The notes under the pieces were generated by a model, which ran no database searches, had not been told where the DNA came from, and was given only the letters and a program-made list of their open reading frames with translations. 64,000 nucleotides of DNA from Mycobacterium paragordonae (GTDB lineage Bacteria > Actinomycetota > Actinomycetes > Mycobacteriales > Mycobacteriaceae), in assembly GCF_003614435.1 (NCBI RefSeq), contig NZ_CP025547.1, forward strand, positions 62,001-126,000. The letters run 5' to 3'. The position numbers and the translations under genes are program-made. Positions 7,635 to 16,415 of this stretch are shown in pieces (position 1 is the stretch's first letter; every line of letters begins with the position of its first letter).

Positions 7635-10609
7635 GCGGCTCGTCCGGGTGTGGTGTCGTAGGCGTCGTGGACGGCTGCGTCGGGTTCGGCCGCGACCCTG
7701 ATGGGTGATTTGCGGCGGAATTCGTCGACGAAGAAGCCGTAGCCTTTCCGGTCGCCTCGGTCTGGGGTTCCGCAGGTGTCGGCGTCGTCGAATCCGGTGG
7801 GGTCGCGCATTTCGTCGGCGCTGGGTTGGGCGAGGAAGAATTCTTCGATGTCGCCGTAGTCGTCGGCGCGGATGCCGACTTTGGCGGCGACTTGGCGTGC
7901 GAGGTCTTCGTTTTCGAACGGCATGATGAGTTGTTGGGTGATGAATTGGTCGCCCATGAGCGCCAGGTCGGCGATGGGGTCTTGGGTGATGATCAACAAA
8001 CCGGTGTAGTGCTTGCGAGCGCGGCGGCTGATCAGGTGGGCGTCGTCGGCGCCGGCCCGGGAGTTCAGGAGGGCGGCGGCTTCCTCGATGACAATGAGCC
8101 CGAAGCGTTGTGTGTTGGCGAAGAACGTGACTCGGGCCAGGCGTACCAGCATGCCGTAGAGGGCCACCGAGGCGCGTTTGCGGTCTGAGAGACGTTCGTA
8201 GAGGTGCGGGGTGGCCATTTCCTCGGCGCTGGGCAGGTCGAGACTGCCGGTGAGCCAGACGGAGACGTCGAGATTGGCGAGGTCGGGAACGGGCAGTGTG
8301 TCATCGAAGATGGCTCGGGTGAAGTCGTAGGTGGCCCAGGATTTGAGGGCGGCCAGGATGGGGGCGAGGTCGGTGGCGAGTTGGGCGACCTGCGGTGGCC
8401 GGTGGTCGGGTCCGCCGGGGGCTTGGATGGCGGCGATATAGGTCATCAGCGCGGTGGTACTGGTGAGGCCGAATCGCCGGCGGGCTGAGGGTTCAAGTAG
8501 GGTGCGCAGCCGCTGCACGCCGGTGGTGCGGGGATCGATCCCCATCATGGGCACCATGTAGTCGAGCCAGTATCCGCCGGCGATGTCGTCGGGGAAGGTG
8601 CGAAGCGGATCGCAGCTGTATCGGTTGCCGGCCATGTCGATGACGGCTGTGTTGGTGACGTCGGCGAGCGCGGTTTCCCATTCGGTGCCGGGGTCGACAA
8701 TGAATGCTTGTGCGCCGCGCTGGATTTCGGCGCGGGTGATGCGTTTGGCGGCGTAGGACTTGCCGTAGCCGAGGGCTCCGCTGCACACCAGGCAGGGGTT
8801 GCGGTTGCGTCGGGCAGTGCCGGGCAAGTCGAGCATGACCGCGCTGCGCAGTGCGTTGTTGGTGTTGAAGCCCAGCAGGATCCCGGTGGTGTTGCCGACC
8901 ATGGATGAGGTGAAGGGGACGAAGCGCGACCATTTCTTGGTGGTGGTGGGTTGAGCGAATTGGTCGACGGCGGTCTTGTGGTTGGGTGCGCCAGGGTTGA
9001 AAGCGGCCCAGAGCCGGGTTTGGGCGCCGTGGTAGTGGCGGATGGCGATTTGTCCGGATTGGGTGAGTTCCTCACGCAGCCGTTTGACGCTGTAGTCCAG
9101 GGTTTGCGGGTCAGGAGCCCCGACGGCGATGAGGAATGCGGCTTCAACGGGGCGTTCGTCGATGGTGGCCGACAGTTGGCGGTTGTATTCGGCGAGCTGG
9201 CGGGCGGTGGCGATGAGTTCGGCGTCACCGTTGCGGACGTCGCGGCGCTGGGTGAACTGGTCGTCGATGTTGCCTTTGGCCCGGTCGTTGCGCACGAATT
9301 CCATTTCGCGGCTTCGTGCGACGAGGTTGAGGGCGAAGTCGAAGGTGGCTCCGGTGTCGAGGTCGTCCAGGGCTTGCAGGAACTCGGAGCCGGGGAAGAC
9401 GATGCCGGCTTTGGGCATATCCACGACGGGCAGGATCGCCTGGTAGCTGTCGGGGTGGAGGCCGTCGGGGCTGACGATCCGCAGGGTTTTGCCCCAGGAG
9501 GGGATTCGGCGAATCCCGAGGGTCCAGGCCGCCGTGAGCAGCCCGCCGAGGCACGCGGCGAGCAGCGCGAGCGCAACGGCTCCGGCGGCTGCGGCGAGGA
9601 CTGCGGCTAACGCCAGGATTGCGGCCAGTGCGCGCAGTGGCAGGGCCCGCCCGGCGCCGTGCTGCTGGTCACCTTCGTCGAAGTCGGCCGGCGGTAAGCG
9701 GCCGCCGACACCCGCTGAGGTGGTGCGGTGACGTGGCAGCGGGTCGTTGCACACACCGCGCCAGGCGTTGTGCCGCCAAAACCAGTCGATCATGTCTTCG
9801 CTGGCCGGTGTCGGGGTGAATTCTTCGGGCAGGGCGGTGATGATGTCGTGGGCCAGGCGCTGGTAGGCGGCAACGGAGTTGTCGGAGTCTTTGTCGCGGC
9901 CGATAATCCAGTCGCGCAGCTTGGCGGCGTGACCGACCGGGCTGTGCCCGGCGCGGCCGGCGTCGACGGGTAGTGCCAGCCAGTAGATACGGGTGCGGGG
10001 TTGCTGGCCGGCGATGACAGGGCCCATCTGGCGGCAGGCCTGGACCCAGGGGTGTTTGTCGCGGTGACCGTGCAGCATGGCGCCCAGGAGTTGGCGTTGG
10101 TTCTGCGGAACGCAGAGGCCGTAAACCCATGTACCGGAAGGGATTTCGCGGGCGAGCACTTGGTGGCGGTCAGCGACGCCGATGCGGCGTTTGGTGGATT
10201 GCAGATAGTAGGGCAGTCCGCTGATCAGGTAGTGGGCGTGGACGCCGTGGGCGGTGAAGCTCACGTTGGAGGTGATGCGGGTCGGTGGTGCGAGCAGGGA
10301 GTTGTCGGTGCTGGAGGATTGCACCGGCCGAAGCACCTGCCACCAGCTGCGCAGCCGGAAGCGCAGGGTGGGTCGCCCGCGGGGAATCAGGGCCGCTATC
10401 GCGGCTGCGGCGCCGCTGAGCAGCGCCCCGCAGATCAGGGTGGCGCGGGCATGTCCGGAGTCCAGCGTGAGCACAGTGAGCACCATGGTCAGGCCGCCGC
10501 CTCCGTAGAGGCTGACAGCCACCCAGAGGCGGAGGGGTTTTCGGAAAAGGATGTCGGTGTAGACGGGTGTGTCGTGGACACCTTTGAAGATCTGTGCTGA
10601 CTCAGCCAT
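7631..10609 (-). CDS. virB4: Conjugative transfer ATPase, VirB4/TraE-like
   Basis: A 992-aa protein started at the ATG at 10609 (MAESAQIFKGVHDTPV) with AAAGGG just upstream. The open frame to 10738 extends into GC-rich noncoding sequence. Two hydrophobic segments near residues 25-75 (LRLWVAVSLYGGGGL) and another pair near 335-365 anchor it to the membrane. A P-loop (GALGYGKSY, about residue 610) and Walker B (GLIVIEEAAALL, about 840) mark the HerA/VirB4 ATPase domain. Known role: powers pilus or channel assembly and DNA transfer in type IV secretion. It is flanked by the pilin-like gene upstream and the VirB6-like gene downstream, which overlap or closely follow it. Confidence 0.87.
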   Translation of the reverse strand: MAESAQIFKGVHDTPVYTDILFRKPLRLWVAVSLYGGGGLTMVLTVLTLDSGHARATLICGALLSGAAAAIAALIPRGRPTLRFRLRSWWQVLRPVQSSSTDNSLLAPPTRITSNVSFTAHGVHAHYLISGLPYYLQSTKRRIGVADRHQVLAREIPSGTWVYGLCVPQNQRQLLGAMLHGHRDKHPWVQACRQMGPVIAGQQPRTRIYWLALPVDAGRAGHSPVGHAAKLRDWIIGRDKDSDNSVAAYQRLAHDIITALPEEFTPTPASEDMIDWFWRHNAWRGVCNDPLPRHRTTSAGVGGRLPPADFDEGDQQHGAGRALPLRALAAILALAAVLAAAAGAVALALLAACLGGLLTAAWTLGIRRIPSWGKTLRIVSPDGLHPDSYQAILPVVDMPKAGIVFPGSEFLQALDDLDTGATFDFALNLVARSREMEFVRNDRAKGNIDDQFTQRRDVRNGDAELIATARQLAEYNRQLSATIDERPVEAAFLIAVGAPDPQTLDYSVKRLREELTQSGQIAIRHYHGAQTRLWAAFNPGAPNHKTAVDQFAQPTTTKKWSRFVPFTSSMVGNTTGILLGFNTNNALRSAVMLDLPGTARRNRNPCLVCSGALGYGKSYAAKRITRAEIQRGAQAFIVDPGTEWETALADVTNTAVIDMAGNRYSCDPLRTFPDDIAGGYWLDYMVPMMGIDPRTTGVQRLRTLLEPSARRRFGLTSTTALMTYIAAIQAPGGPDHRPPQVAQLATDLAPILAALKSWATYDFTRAIFDDTLPVPDLANLDVSVWLTGSLDLPSAEEMATPHLYERLSDRKRASVALYGMLVRLARVTFFANTQRFGLIVIEEAAALLNSRAGADDAHLISRRARKHYTGLLIITQDPIADLALMGDQFITQQLIMPFENEDLARQVAAKVGIRADDYGDIEEFFLAQPSADEMRDPTGFDDADTCGTPDRGDRKGYGFFVDEFRRKSPIRVAAEPDAAVHDAYDTTPGRAA

Positions 10610-10697
10610 GTGAATCCCTTTGACAATCCGTGATGTTGGACACGAACGCGGGCCGCCGGGCCGGCCCGCGCGGGTGGGGCGTCGCGAGGGGCCGGGG

Positions 10698-10985
10698 TCA
10701 CATCCCGAATTGCCCGGTGGTGATGCCGGTGCGGTCAACGGTGCGCTTGCTGGAGGTGTAGATGGCGTAGCCGGAACCGACGACGACGGCGACGATGACG
10801 CTGGTCAGCGCCCAGGCGACGGTTTGGCCGATGCGTCCTCCGAAAAATGCTGCGGCGGCACGTATTCCGCCGGCGAGCAGGATGAAGATGACGAGGACCG
10901 CCACGCCGATCGTGTAGAGGGATCGGCTGCCCGAGACCAGGTCGGCGGCCGCGAGCAGCGTGGGGGTGGATGTGGCGAAATACAT
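10698..10985 (-). CDS. Small two-TM protein, VirB2/TrbC pilin-like
   Basis: A 95-aa protein starting at the ATG at 10985 (MYFATSTPTLLAAADLV) behind AAGGGCAACTCCC. It has two hydrophobic helices (about residues 24-48, SLYTIGVAVLVIFILLAGGI; and 55-76, AWALTSVIVAVVVGSGYA) joined by a short basic loop, with a polar tail. Size, topology and position between the TcpC-like and VirB4 genes match VirB2/TrbC-type pilin or membrane subunits of actinobacterial T4SS. Sequence identity to VirB2 is not evident, so the role is positional inference. Confidence 0.6.
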   Translation of the reverse strand: MYFATSTPTLLAAADLVSGSRSLYTIGVAVLVIFILLAGGIRAAAAFFGGRIGQTVAWALTSVIVAVVVGSGYAIYTSSKRTVDRTGITTGQFGM

Positions 10986-11042
10986 GGGAGTTGCCCTTCG
11001 TGTGCGTTGATTTCAGCGTTGGGTCGGGTCCGGTGGCGGTGG

Positions 11043-11966
11043 CTATCGGGGTGCCGCGGGGGTGGGGATGACGGGGGTCATTTCGGCGTTGTCGGCCAGA
11101 AGTGGTGCGTAGTCCAGCGCTGAGACCGTCCATCGCCCGCTGGTGACGGTGAGCGAGATGGGGTAGTCCATTTGCAGGGGTGCGAATTGGCCGGTGACTG
11201 CGTTGACGGCGGCCAGCACGTGCAGGGTGGTGCCCTCTGACGGCACGTCGTGGTCGGGTGCGTTGTGGTTGGCACTCAGGCGGGTCAGTTGGGCGGATCG
11301 ATAGTCGGCGGCGGGCAGCAGCCCTGAGTCGGGGGTGACGTAGCGTTCGAGGCCGCCGGCGGCGGTGAGGTAGCTGGTGAGGAATCCCGCGACGGTGCTG
11401 AAGGCGGGGGAGGTGTTGGGCAGGGTGGCGGGGTAGGCCAGCGGGGCATCGGCACCGGCCCCTGGGCCGTTGACGCGGGCGGGCAGGGCGCTGGCGCGTA
11501 CTCCGTAGCTGCTGTAGACGACGGGCAGCCGGTAGTAGGTGGTGTGCGGGGTGGCGGCCTGGTAGGGCCGCTCGGACACCGAGACGACGACGCTCCATTG
11601 CTGGGCTGTGCCGGTGTCGCCGATGAGGGTAACCGCGGATACCGCAGGAGAATTCACGACGACGGCGGGGGTGGTGGGCAGCCGCAGGGGGTCGCGCAGG
11701 GTCCAGCAGTCGTGCAGTGACTGCTGGTCGGATTGGGTGGCGGTGAGCCAGCGTGTGACGCAGTCCTGGGCGTAGGAGCCGATCAGGGCGGTGCGGTTGA
11801 CAGCGGTGCGGGCCGGGCCGGCGACGTCGATGGGGCTGTCGAAGAACCAGCCCAAGATGGTGGCGATCGCCACCACGGCGCAGGAACCGATGCCGGTGAT
11901 CAGTGCGCCGCGGCGAAGCAGGGTGCTGCTGCGGTCCAGGCGTTTGCGCCAGGTGTTGGTCAGCAT
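11043..11966 (-). CDS. Conjugal transfer protein, TcpC/VirB8-like
   Basis: A 307-aa protein if started at the ATG at 11966 (MLTNTWRKRLDRSSTLL), with AAAGGG upstream. The longer frame to 12272 is antisense-type low complexity. A short cytosolic N-terminus is followed by one TM segment (ALITGIGSCAVVAIATILGW, about residues 20-42). A large extracytoplasmic part with two repeated alpha/beta halves follows, about 75-180 and 190-305, each ending in a 'V..SGRWTVSALDYAP' type strand. This is the architecture of TcpC, the VirB8-like scaffold of Gram-positive conjugation systems. It sits 10 bp from the discoidin-like gene in the operon. Confidence 0.72.
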   Translation of the reverse strand: MLTNTWRKRLDRSSTLLRRGALITGIGSCAVVAIATILGWFFDSPIDVAGPARTAVNRTALIGSYAQDCVTRWLTATQSDQQSLHDCWTLRDPLRLPTTPAVVVNSPAVSAVTLIGDTGTAQQWSVVVSVSERPYQAATPHTTYYRLPVVYSSYGVRASALPARVNGPGAGADAPLAYPATLPNTSPAFSTVAGFLTSYLTAAGGLERYVTPDSGLLPAADYRSAQLTRLSANHNAPDHDVPSEGTTLHVLAAVNAVTGQFAPLQMDYPISLTVTSGRWTVSALDYAPLLADNAEMTPVIPTPAAPR

Positions 11967-11976
11967 GGGGGGCCCT

Positions 11977-13227
11977 TTACTGGGGTGGGTGGCCGAAGAT
12001 TTTGACCGACGACACCGCGAACGTGTGGTCGGCGGGGTCGGTGCGGGATGGGTCGGCGGGCAGGCCGGGCAGGACGGCGGTGGTGGTGGGTGCCGGCTCG
12101 GCAGGGCTGGGTGTCGGCCCGAGGATGTCGCCGAACAGCCCACCGCCGCCGGGGTTGGGGTTAGGGGCTGAGCTGGGGGCCGGATCAGTGGCGGCGCGGC
12201 CGGTCTCCTGGATGAGCACGATGATTCGGGAAGCAAGGACGCCGCGCCCCGGCAGTGCCTGGGGAGCGTCACCGTGCACGCCGTGGGTCTCTTGCGGGAT
12301 GACGGTGGGTGGGCTGTCGTTGAAGCTCCACTGCACCCGTTTGACTACGAGGTGCTGGAGCCACTGGTCGGCGCCGGAAGCGTCGGTGCCGACCCAGCCG
12401 GGGGTCAGCGAGACGCCGGTGATGACCATGGTGCGTCCGAGGTTGAGCACCAGGTGCTGGCCGACGGTGGCGCCGTGCACACACACCCATGCCTGGGTGG
12501 GATCGGTGCCGGCAACCGATTGGGCGGCACTGGATCCGGCCAGGCAACCGACGGCGGTGGCGGTGTAGGGGATTGGCGCGTCTTGACCGCCGGTGCTGGG
12601 CCCGGTGCTGGTGGTGGGCGCGGCCACGACGCTGATGTGGGTACTGGGACGGGTCGGGTGGTCTTGGTCGTCGGTATGGGGGCTATGGCGCATCGCCAGC
12701 AGCACCCCGCTGACCACCAGTGTGGTCACCAGGGTCGCCGCAGCAAACGCATGAGCGATGGCCTTGTTGTAGCGGGGTGATTCGGCGCCGGGTTCCTCGC
12801 CCGCCGCGGCGGCGGCGGGATCGAGAGCGACGGCATCGGGAGGTGGGTTGTCCTCGTCGTGTTCACCGGTGTCGACGTGACCGGCTTGGGTGCCCTGCTC
12901 ATCCGAGGAGTCAGGTTGAGCGCAGTCAGCAGCGGTCGATGCCCCCTCATGCCCGTCTGCGTGGTGTTCGTGGACCTGGCCTTCGGCATCGCCGCCCGGT
13001 TCACCGGCCTGGGGGTGCGGGTCAGGAAGGTCGGGTCCGTCGAGTTCCCCCGGTGGGGCGTCGAGGTCGTCGGGGTCCTCCGATAGAGCGTGGAGGTCAT
13101 CGAGCTTCCCCGGCAGGGCGTCGAGTTCGCATCCACCTTCGGGGCCGACGAGTGGACCGTCCTTGTCGTTGATCCACTCTTGGGTGTGACACCAGAGCTG
13201 CTCGGGGTCGTTGGCTGTGCCGCTCAC
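11977..13227 (-). CDS. Membrane protein with acidic N-terminus and discoidin-like domain, in T4SS operon
   Basis: A 416-aa protein starting at the ATG at 13227, overlapping the upstream gene's stop by 4 bp. Residues 1-150 are extremely Asp/Glu/Gly/Pro-rich and cytosolic. A TM segment lies at about 160-182 (AHAFAAATLVTTLVVSGVLLA). The extracytoplasmic part contains a beta-rich domain (about 215-345) with GQHLVLNLGRTMVITGVSLT and a following SRIIVLIQETGR strand. This is the F5/8 type C (discoidin) galactose-binding fold pattern 'alpha-L-dLG....I..I.i'. A proline-rich tail follows. Likely an envelope component of the conjugation machine; the ligand is unknown. Confidence 0.62.
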   Translation of the reverse strand: MSGTANDPEQLWCHTQEWINDKDGPLVGPEGGCELDALPGKLDDLHALSEDPDDLDAPPGELDGPDLPDPHPQAGEPGGDAEGQVHEHHADGHEGASTAADCAQPDSSDEQGTQAGHVDTGEHDEDNPPPDAVALDPAAAAAGEEPGAESPRYNKAIAHAFAAATLVTTLVVSGVLLAMRHSPHTDDQDHPTRPSTHISVVAAPTTSTGPSTGGQDAPIPYTATAVGCLAGSSAAQSVAGTDPTQAWVCVHGATVGQHLVLNLGRTMVITGVSLTPGWVGTDASGADQWLQHLVVKRVQWSFNDSPPTVIPQETHGVHGDAPQALPGRGVLASRIIVLIQETGRAATDPAPSSAPNPNPGGGGLFGDILGPTPSPAEPAPTTTAVLPGLPADPSRTDPADHTFAVSSVKIFGHPPQ

Positions 13228-13538
13228 GGAGAGGTCCGCCGAGACGTCAGGGGCCTGGGATTGTCGCAGCGGCGAACCGGCGCGCAGGACGTCACATCCG
13301 CGGGAAGTGAAGAGCCCGCCACCGCCCGTTGGTAGTGCATCAGGGGGGTGCGGCAGAGCGGCTCACGTCGCCGTGCTGGGCGGCTGCGGTATCGGCGGTT
13401 CGGCCACGCTCCGGGGATGCTGGCCGCCGCGAGCAACGCGGTCACGGCGGTGCGCCGCGCGACGAACAGTGCGGCTTTCGCCGCAGTATTAAGGCGTAAC
13501 ATTCCGCTGCGCTGGAGCGCCCCTATAATCATTCGCAT
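13224..13538 (-). CDS. First gene of T4SS operon, small basic protein
   Basis: A 104-aa protein. The ATG at 13538 has the best Shine-Dalgarno site seen in the window, AAGGAGG at 13547-13553, 8 nt upstream. Its stop overlaps the next gene's start by 4 bp, so it heads the six-gene operon. It contains a moderately hydrophobic helix (ALFVARRTAVTALLAAASI, about residues 23-41), then an Arg/Pro-rich tail. No family recognised. The strong ribosome site and coupling are the main evidence that it is expressed. Confidence 0.6.
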   Translation of the reverse strand: MRMIIGALQRSGMLRLNTAAKAALFVARRTAVTALLAAASIPGAWPNRRYRSRPARRREPLCRTPLMHYQRAVAGSSLPADVTSCAPVRRCDNPRPLTSRRTSP

Positions 13539-13636
13539 GATCCCAACCTCCTTACCTTGGGTCAGCTTAAGGGGGGGTATAACGAATATTCGACGGCCGT
13601 AGCGGAATAACTTGACCGATTGTTACCGTCATTGGC
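13539..13636. promoter_or_regulatory. Divergent promoter region between T4SS operon and coupling-protein operon
   Basis: 98 bp separates the two divergent operons. It holds a perfect 10-bp palindrome CGAATATTCG at 13583-13592 (operator candidate). A minus-strand -10-like TATACC sits at 13576-13581. On the plus strand, TACCGT (13624-13629, fitting TANNNT) lies exactly 7 nt before the GTG at 13637, so that gene would be transcribed leaderless. The adjacent regulator may act here (inference). Confidence 0.5.
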
Positions 13637-14071
13637 GTGGACCCAATGCCAACAGACGGTATGAAGCGGTTGTTCTTTTTCGTGGAGGACCGCCTGGCGC
13701 AGCTGCGCTGGACCCGGGACGACCTCGCCTGCGCGGGTGGCCCGGCCCCGTCGACGCTACGTAAAGCCGGTCAGCGTGGCGGCGGCCTGACTGCGCGGAC
13801 ACTGGCACGCCTGGACTTCGCCCTCGGCTGGCAGGAGGGGTCAGCGCAGCGGGCGTTGCTGGGCCAAAGCCCCTCTGTCCGCATATCTGAGCAGCTCAGC
13901 GCGTATTCATCCAAGATCGATGCTGCGATGCGTGAAGCGGAGCGCGAGGGAACGGGGCGCTGCGCGACGGAGTTGAAAAACTTCCTGTTGGACGTCGCAC
14001 AACGACTGGGCGACTTCTACACTGATCCAGTAGAGCCGGTGAGGGACAGCGCTGATGCCGGTTGCTGCTGA
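13637..14071 (+). CDS. Putative helix-turn-helix regulator
   Basis: A 144-aa protein from the GTG at 13637; an ATG lies three codons in. The N-terminal ~65 residues (LFFFVEDRLAQLRWTRDDLA through GLTARTLARLDFALGW) have the spacing of an XRE-like helix-turn-helix: helix, turn with GGPAPSTLRK, recognition-like helix, then 'LDFALGW'. The C-terminal half is helical. Such proteins are commonly annotated next to conjugation genes of mycobacterial plasmids. Its position on the divergent promoter suggests it controls both operons. It overlaps the next gene by 17 bp. Confidence 0.6.
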   Translation: MDPMPTDGMKRLFFFVEDRLAQLRWTRDDLACAGGPAPSTLRKAGQRGGGLTARTLARLDFALGWQEGSAQRALLGQSPSVRISEQLSAYSSKIDAAMREAEREGTGRCATELKNFLLDVAQRLGDFYTDPVEPVRDSADAGCC

Positions 14072-14717
14072 CACGTTCGACGAGGTCCGCCGTAAATGGA
14101 TCGCCCGGCATCAACACACTTTCATATTTCAGAAAAGGCGCGCGGAACTGTTGGCGCGTCAAATACGTGACCGCGACACGATAGCGAGCGGTGCGCGCGA
14201 TGATCCCGCCGATGATGAGGTTATTCATCCGTGGTTTATGCGGCCCGTGAAAACGCCTTACGCAATGCTGGACTGGGCCATTTTCATGACGGCAGGCGTG
14301 CTGGCTCCGGCGGGCTGGGCGCTGGGCAAATCGCTGTCGAAAACGGTGGTTCAGCTAATCCCTGGCGAACTGCGCTCGTATCCGATCGCCGCGTTCATGT
14401 GGTCGGCCGCCGTCGTCGGATTGCCGCTGCCGGCGCTGGTGATGATGATCGGGCCCAGCCCATCCCTGGATGAGGCGGTGGGGATCCCGTGGCTGCTCGC
14501 CCAGATTCCCGCTGCCCTCCTCACCGCAGGTGTCTACGGCATCGTGGAGGGGTGGCTGGCCGTCGACGGGGCCCGGGACTGGTGGCCGATGCGTCCACCG
14601 GGCAAGGCCGATGAAGTCGATTTCGGCTTCGAGGCCGACGACCTGACCGGCCCCGGGATTTTCCCTACCCGCTACGACCCGCTGGGCGATCCCACCCCGA
14701 TCAGAAAGGCACAGTGA
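14055..14717 (+). CDS. Membrane protein encoded with VirD4
   Basis: A 220-aa protein from the ATG at 14055. Three hydrophobic segments lie at about residues 78-98 (LDWAIFMTAGVLAPAGWALG), 115-137 (AAFMWSAAVVGLPLPALVMM) and 148-168. Both termini are charged and probably cytosolic. The stop TGA overlaps the ATG of the coupling protein (TGATG). Because VirD4 here lacks its own N-terminal TM segments, this protein may supply the membrane anchor for it, as two-part coupling proteins do (inference). No sequence family recognised. Confidence 0.6.
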   Translation: MPVAADTFDEVRRKWIARHQHTFIFQKRRAELLARQIRDRDTIASGARDDPADDEVIHPWFMRPVKTPYAMLDWAIFMTAGVLAPAGWALGKSLSKTVVQLIPGELRSYPIAAFMWSAAVVGLPLPALVMMIGPSPSLDEAVGIPWLLAQIPAALLTAGVYGIVEGWLAVDGARDWWPMRPPGKADEVDFGFEADDLTGPGIFPTRYDPLGDPTPIRKAQ

Positions 14718-16126
14718 TGGGCCCGCGGCCCATCGCCCCGTATTGCGGCTTTGTCCGCGGCGATGACGACCGGCTGGTGCTGGCCGACGCACCCGCACAC
14801 GTGCTGGTCTCAGCCCCCACCGAGACGGGCAAGACGACCGGAGTCCTGGCGCCGGCGGCGGTGCTGTGGGGCGGGCCCGCGGTGTGCGTGTCATCAAAAG
14901 ATGACCTCATGTGGCTTGTCGGGCAACGCCGTTGGGGACCAAAGCAAGTCATCGATCTGCGGCCCGACTATTCACCGTTGTACCCCGGCGACGTCGAGGC
15001 CCGCTCGTTCGATCCGACCGCACTGATCACTACTGCGGATCAAGCTGTCACCGCGGCCAACACGATGATGCAGATGTCGGCGGTAGGACTGGGATCGGGC
15101 GTCGATCAGGTCTCCGATGGGGGGGTGTGGGAGGCCAATACGGAAGCACCCCTGGCCGCGATGCTGTACGCCGCATCACCATGCGGAAACGGCAAGGGGA
15201 TCGAGTGGGTACTGCTGGCGGTCGACAACGTCCGCCAGGATGACAACCACCCCGATGCACCCGGCTGGCATAGCGCCGCACGGCGCGTGGCCGACCAGCC
15301 GCTGTTTCGCAATGCGCTGCTGCGGACACTGGACATGGACCCCAAACAGCGCGACAGCATCGCCTTGACCATGCGCAAGGCCGTGACCCCGTGGATGAGG
15401 TTGGGGCTGCGCGGAATAACCGCTGCCACCTTCGACGAGTCGTTTCTGTGTCAACCGGATGCGACCCTGTACATCCTGACTTCCCCCGAAGGCGCCATCG
15501 CCGGGGCGGCGGTGACCCTGCTGGAGCACCTGGTGCGCAGCTGGCGCGGCAAGACGGCCCGCAAGGAAATGCTGCACCGCCTACTGATCCTCATCGACGA
15601 GGCCGCGAACGTCGCACCCATGCCGGCCCTGCGTCGCCACGTCTCCGAGGGCCGCGGCCTGGGAGTCAATCTGCTGCTGTCGGTGCAGGCATCGAGCCAA
15701 TTCGACACCGTGTACGGAACCAGCTACGCGCGCGAGCTACGCGACACTTTCCCCGCCGCGCTGATCATGTACGGGGCCGCGGAGATGGACATGCTGCAAC
15801 GGGCCGAGCAGTGGTCGCGGCAAACCACGCGCCGCCAGGAGACCTTCGATCAGGCCAGCGGTTCCAAGACGTTGTCATCGCATCTGAGCAGCAGCCTGGA
15901 CTACCGGCGCCTGCTGCCGTCAAACCAGGGATACGCGCGGCTGCTGCGGCGGGGAACGGCCGGCGTGATCACCGAGCTACCGGACTGGGGAACCTTCGTG
16001 GAGCGCTACGACGGCGCGGTCAAGAGGCTGCTGTGCCAACCGGAGCTTCGAGAGCGCGAGCCAAAGAGCCTGTGGGAATGGGTCGCTCAACGGCATCGCC
16101 GGGCAACGGCAGCGATGGGCCGTTGA
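14717..16126 (+). CDS. virD4: Type IV coupling protein, VirD4/TraG family
   Basis: A 469-aa protein from the ATG at 14717. It has a P-loop (SAPTETGKTT, about residues 33-42), Walker B (LLILIDEAANVAPM, about 292) and the following conserved stretch (GLGVNLLLSVQASSQFD) of the TraG/VirD4 coupling ATPases. Known role: recruits the relaxase-DNA complex to the T4SS channel. The usual two N-terminal TM helices are missing; the upstream gene encodes a three-TM protein with overlapping start. A near-identical call would be TraG. Confidence 0.86.
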   Translation: MGPRPIAPYCGFVRGDDDRLVLADAPAHVLVSAPTETGKTTGVLAPAAVLWGGPAVCVSSKDDLMWLVGQRRWGPKQVIDLRPDYSPLYPGDVEARSFDPTALITTADQAVTAANTMMQMSAVGLGSGVDQVSDGGVWEANTEAPLAAMLYAASPCGNGKGIEWVLLAVDNVRQDDNHPDAPGWHSAARRVADQPLFRNALLRTLDMDPKQRDSIALTMRKAVTPWMRLGLRGITAATFDESFLCQPDATLYILTSPEGAIAGAAVTLLEHLVRSWRGKTARKEMLHRLLILIDEAANVAPMPALRRHVSEGRGLGVNLLLSVQASSQFDTVYGTSYARELRDTFPAALIMYGAAEMDMLQRAEQWSRQTTRRQETFDQASGSKTLSSHLSSSLDYRRLLPSNQGYARLLRRGTAGVITELPDWGTFVERYDGAVKRLLCQPELREREPKSLWEWVAQRHRRATAAMGR

Positions 16127-16127
16127 C

Positions 16128-16415
16128 ATGGAGGCCGCACACCTTCGCGCCGAGCTCGTGGCGGTCCTGGCCACCGCTGAGGGGCCACTCACCACAACCG
16201 ATGCACGGATCACGGTCGCCAACAGGCTTGGTAGCCAGGAACGTCCGGTGGTAGCCGAGCAGGTTTACCACGCCTTACTCGTTCTGCACCGCCGCGGCGT
16301 GATGCGCCGCGTCGATGAACGTCCAAGCCGGCGAGCGCAGTGGGAGCTGGCGGTGCTGTTCGGCGACGCAATGCACGGTGTCCGGCCGCGCCCACCGAAA
16401 TCGGCTGAACAGTGA
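16128..16415 (+). CDS. Small winged-helix-like protein
   Basis: A 95-aa protein whose ATG lies one base after the virD4 stop. The pattern of three helices followed by a wing (ELVAVLATAEGPLTTTDARI, then VYHALLVLHRRGVMRRVDE and RAQWEL) is winged-helix. It ends in an overlap with the GTG of the next frame at 16412. It is probably a small DNA-binding protein of the transfer operon; no specific family recognised. Confidence 0.55.
   Translation: MEAAHLRAELVAVLATAEGPLTTTDARITVANRLGSQERPVVAEQVYHALLVLHRRGVMRRVDERPSRRAQWELAVLFGDAMHGVRPRPPKSAEQ

Noticed and set aside
7631..10738. VirB4 start at 10738
   Set aside because: The extra 43 residues are Pro/Gly/Arg-rich and lack a ribosome site; MAESAQ at 10609 has AAAGGG upstream.
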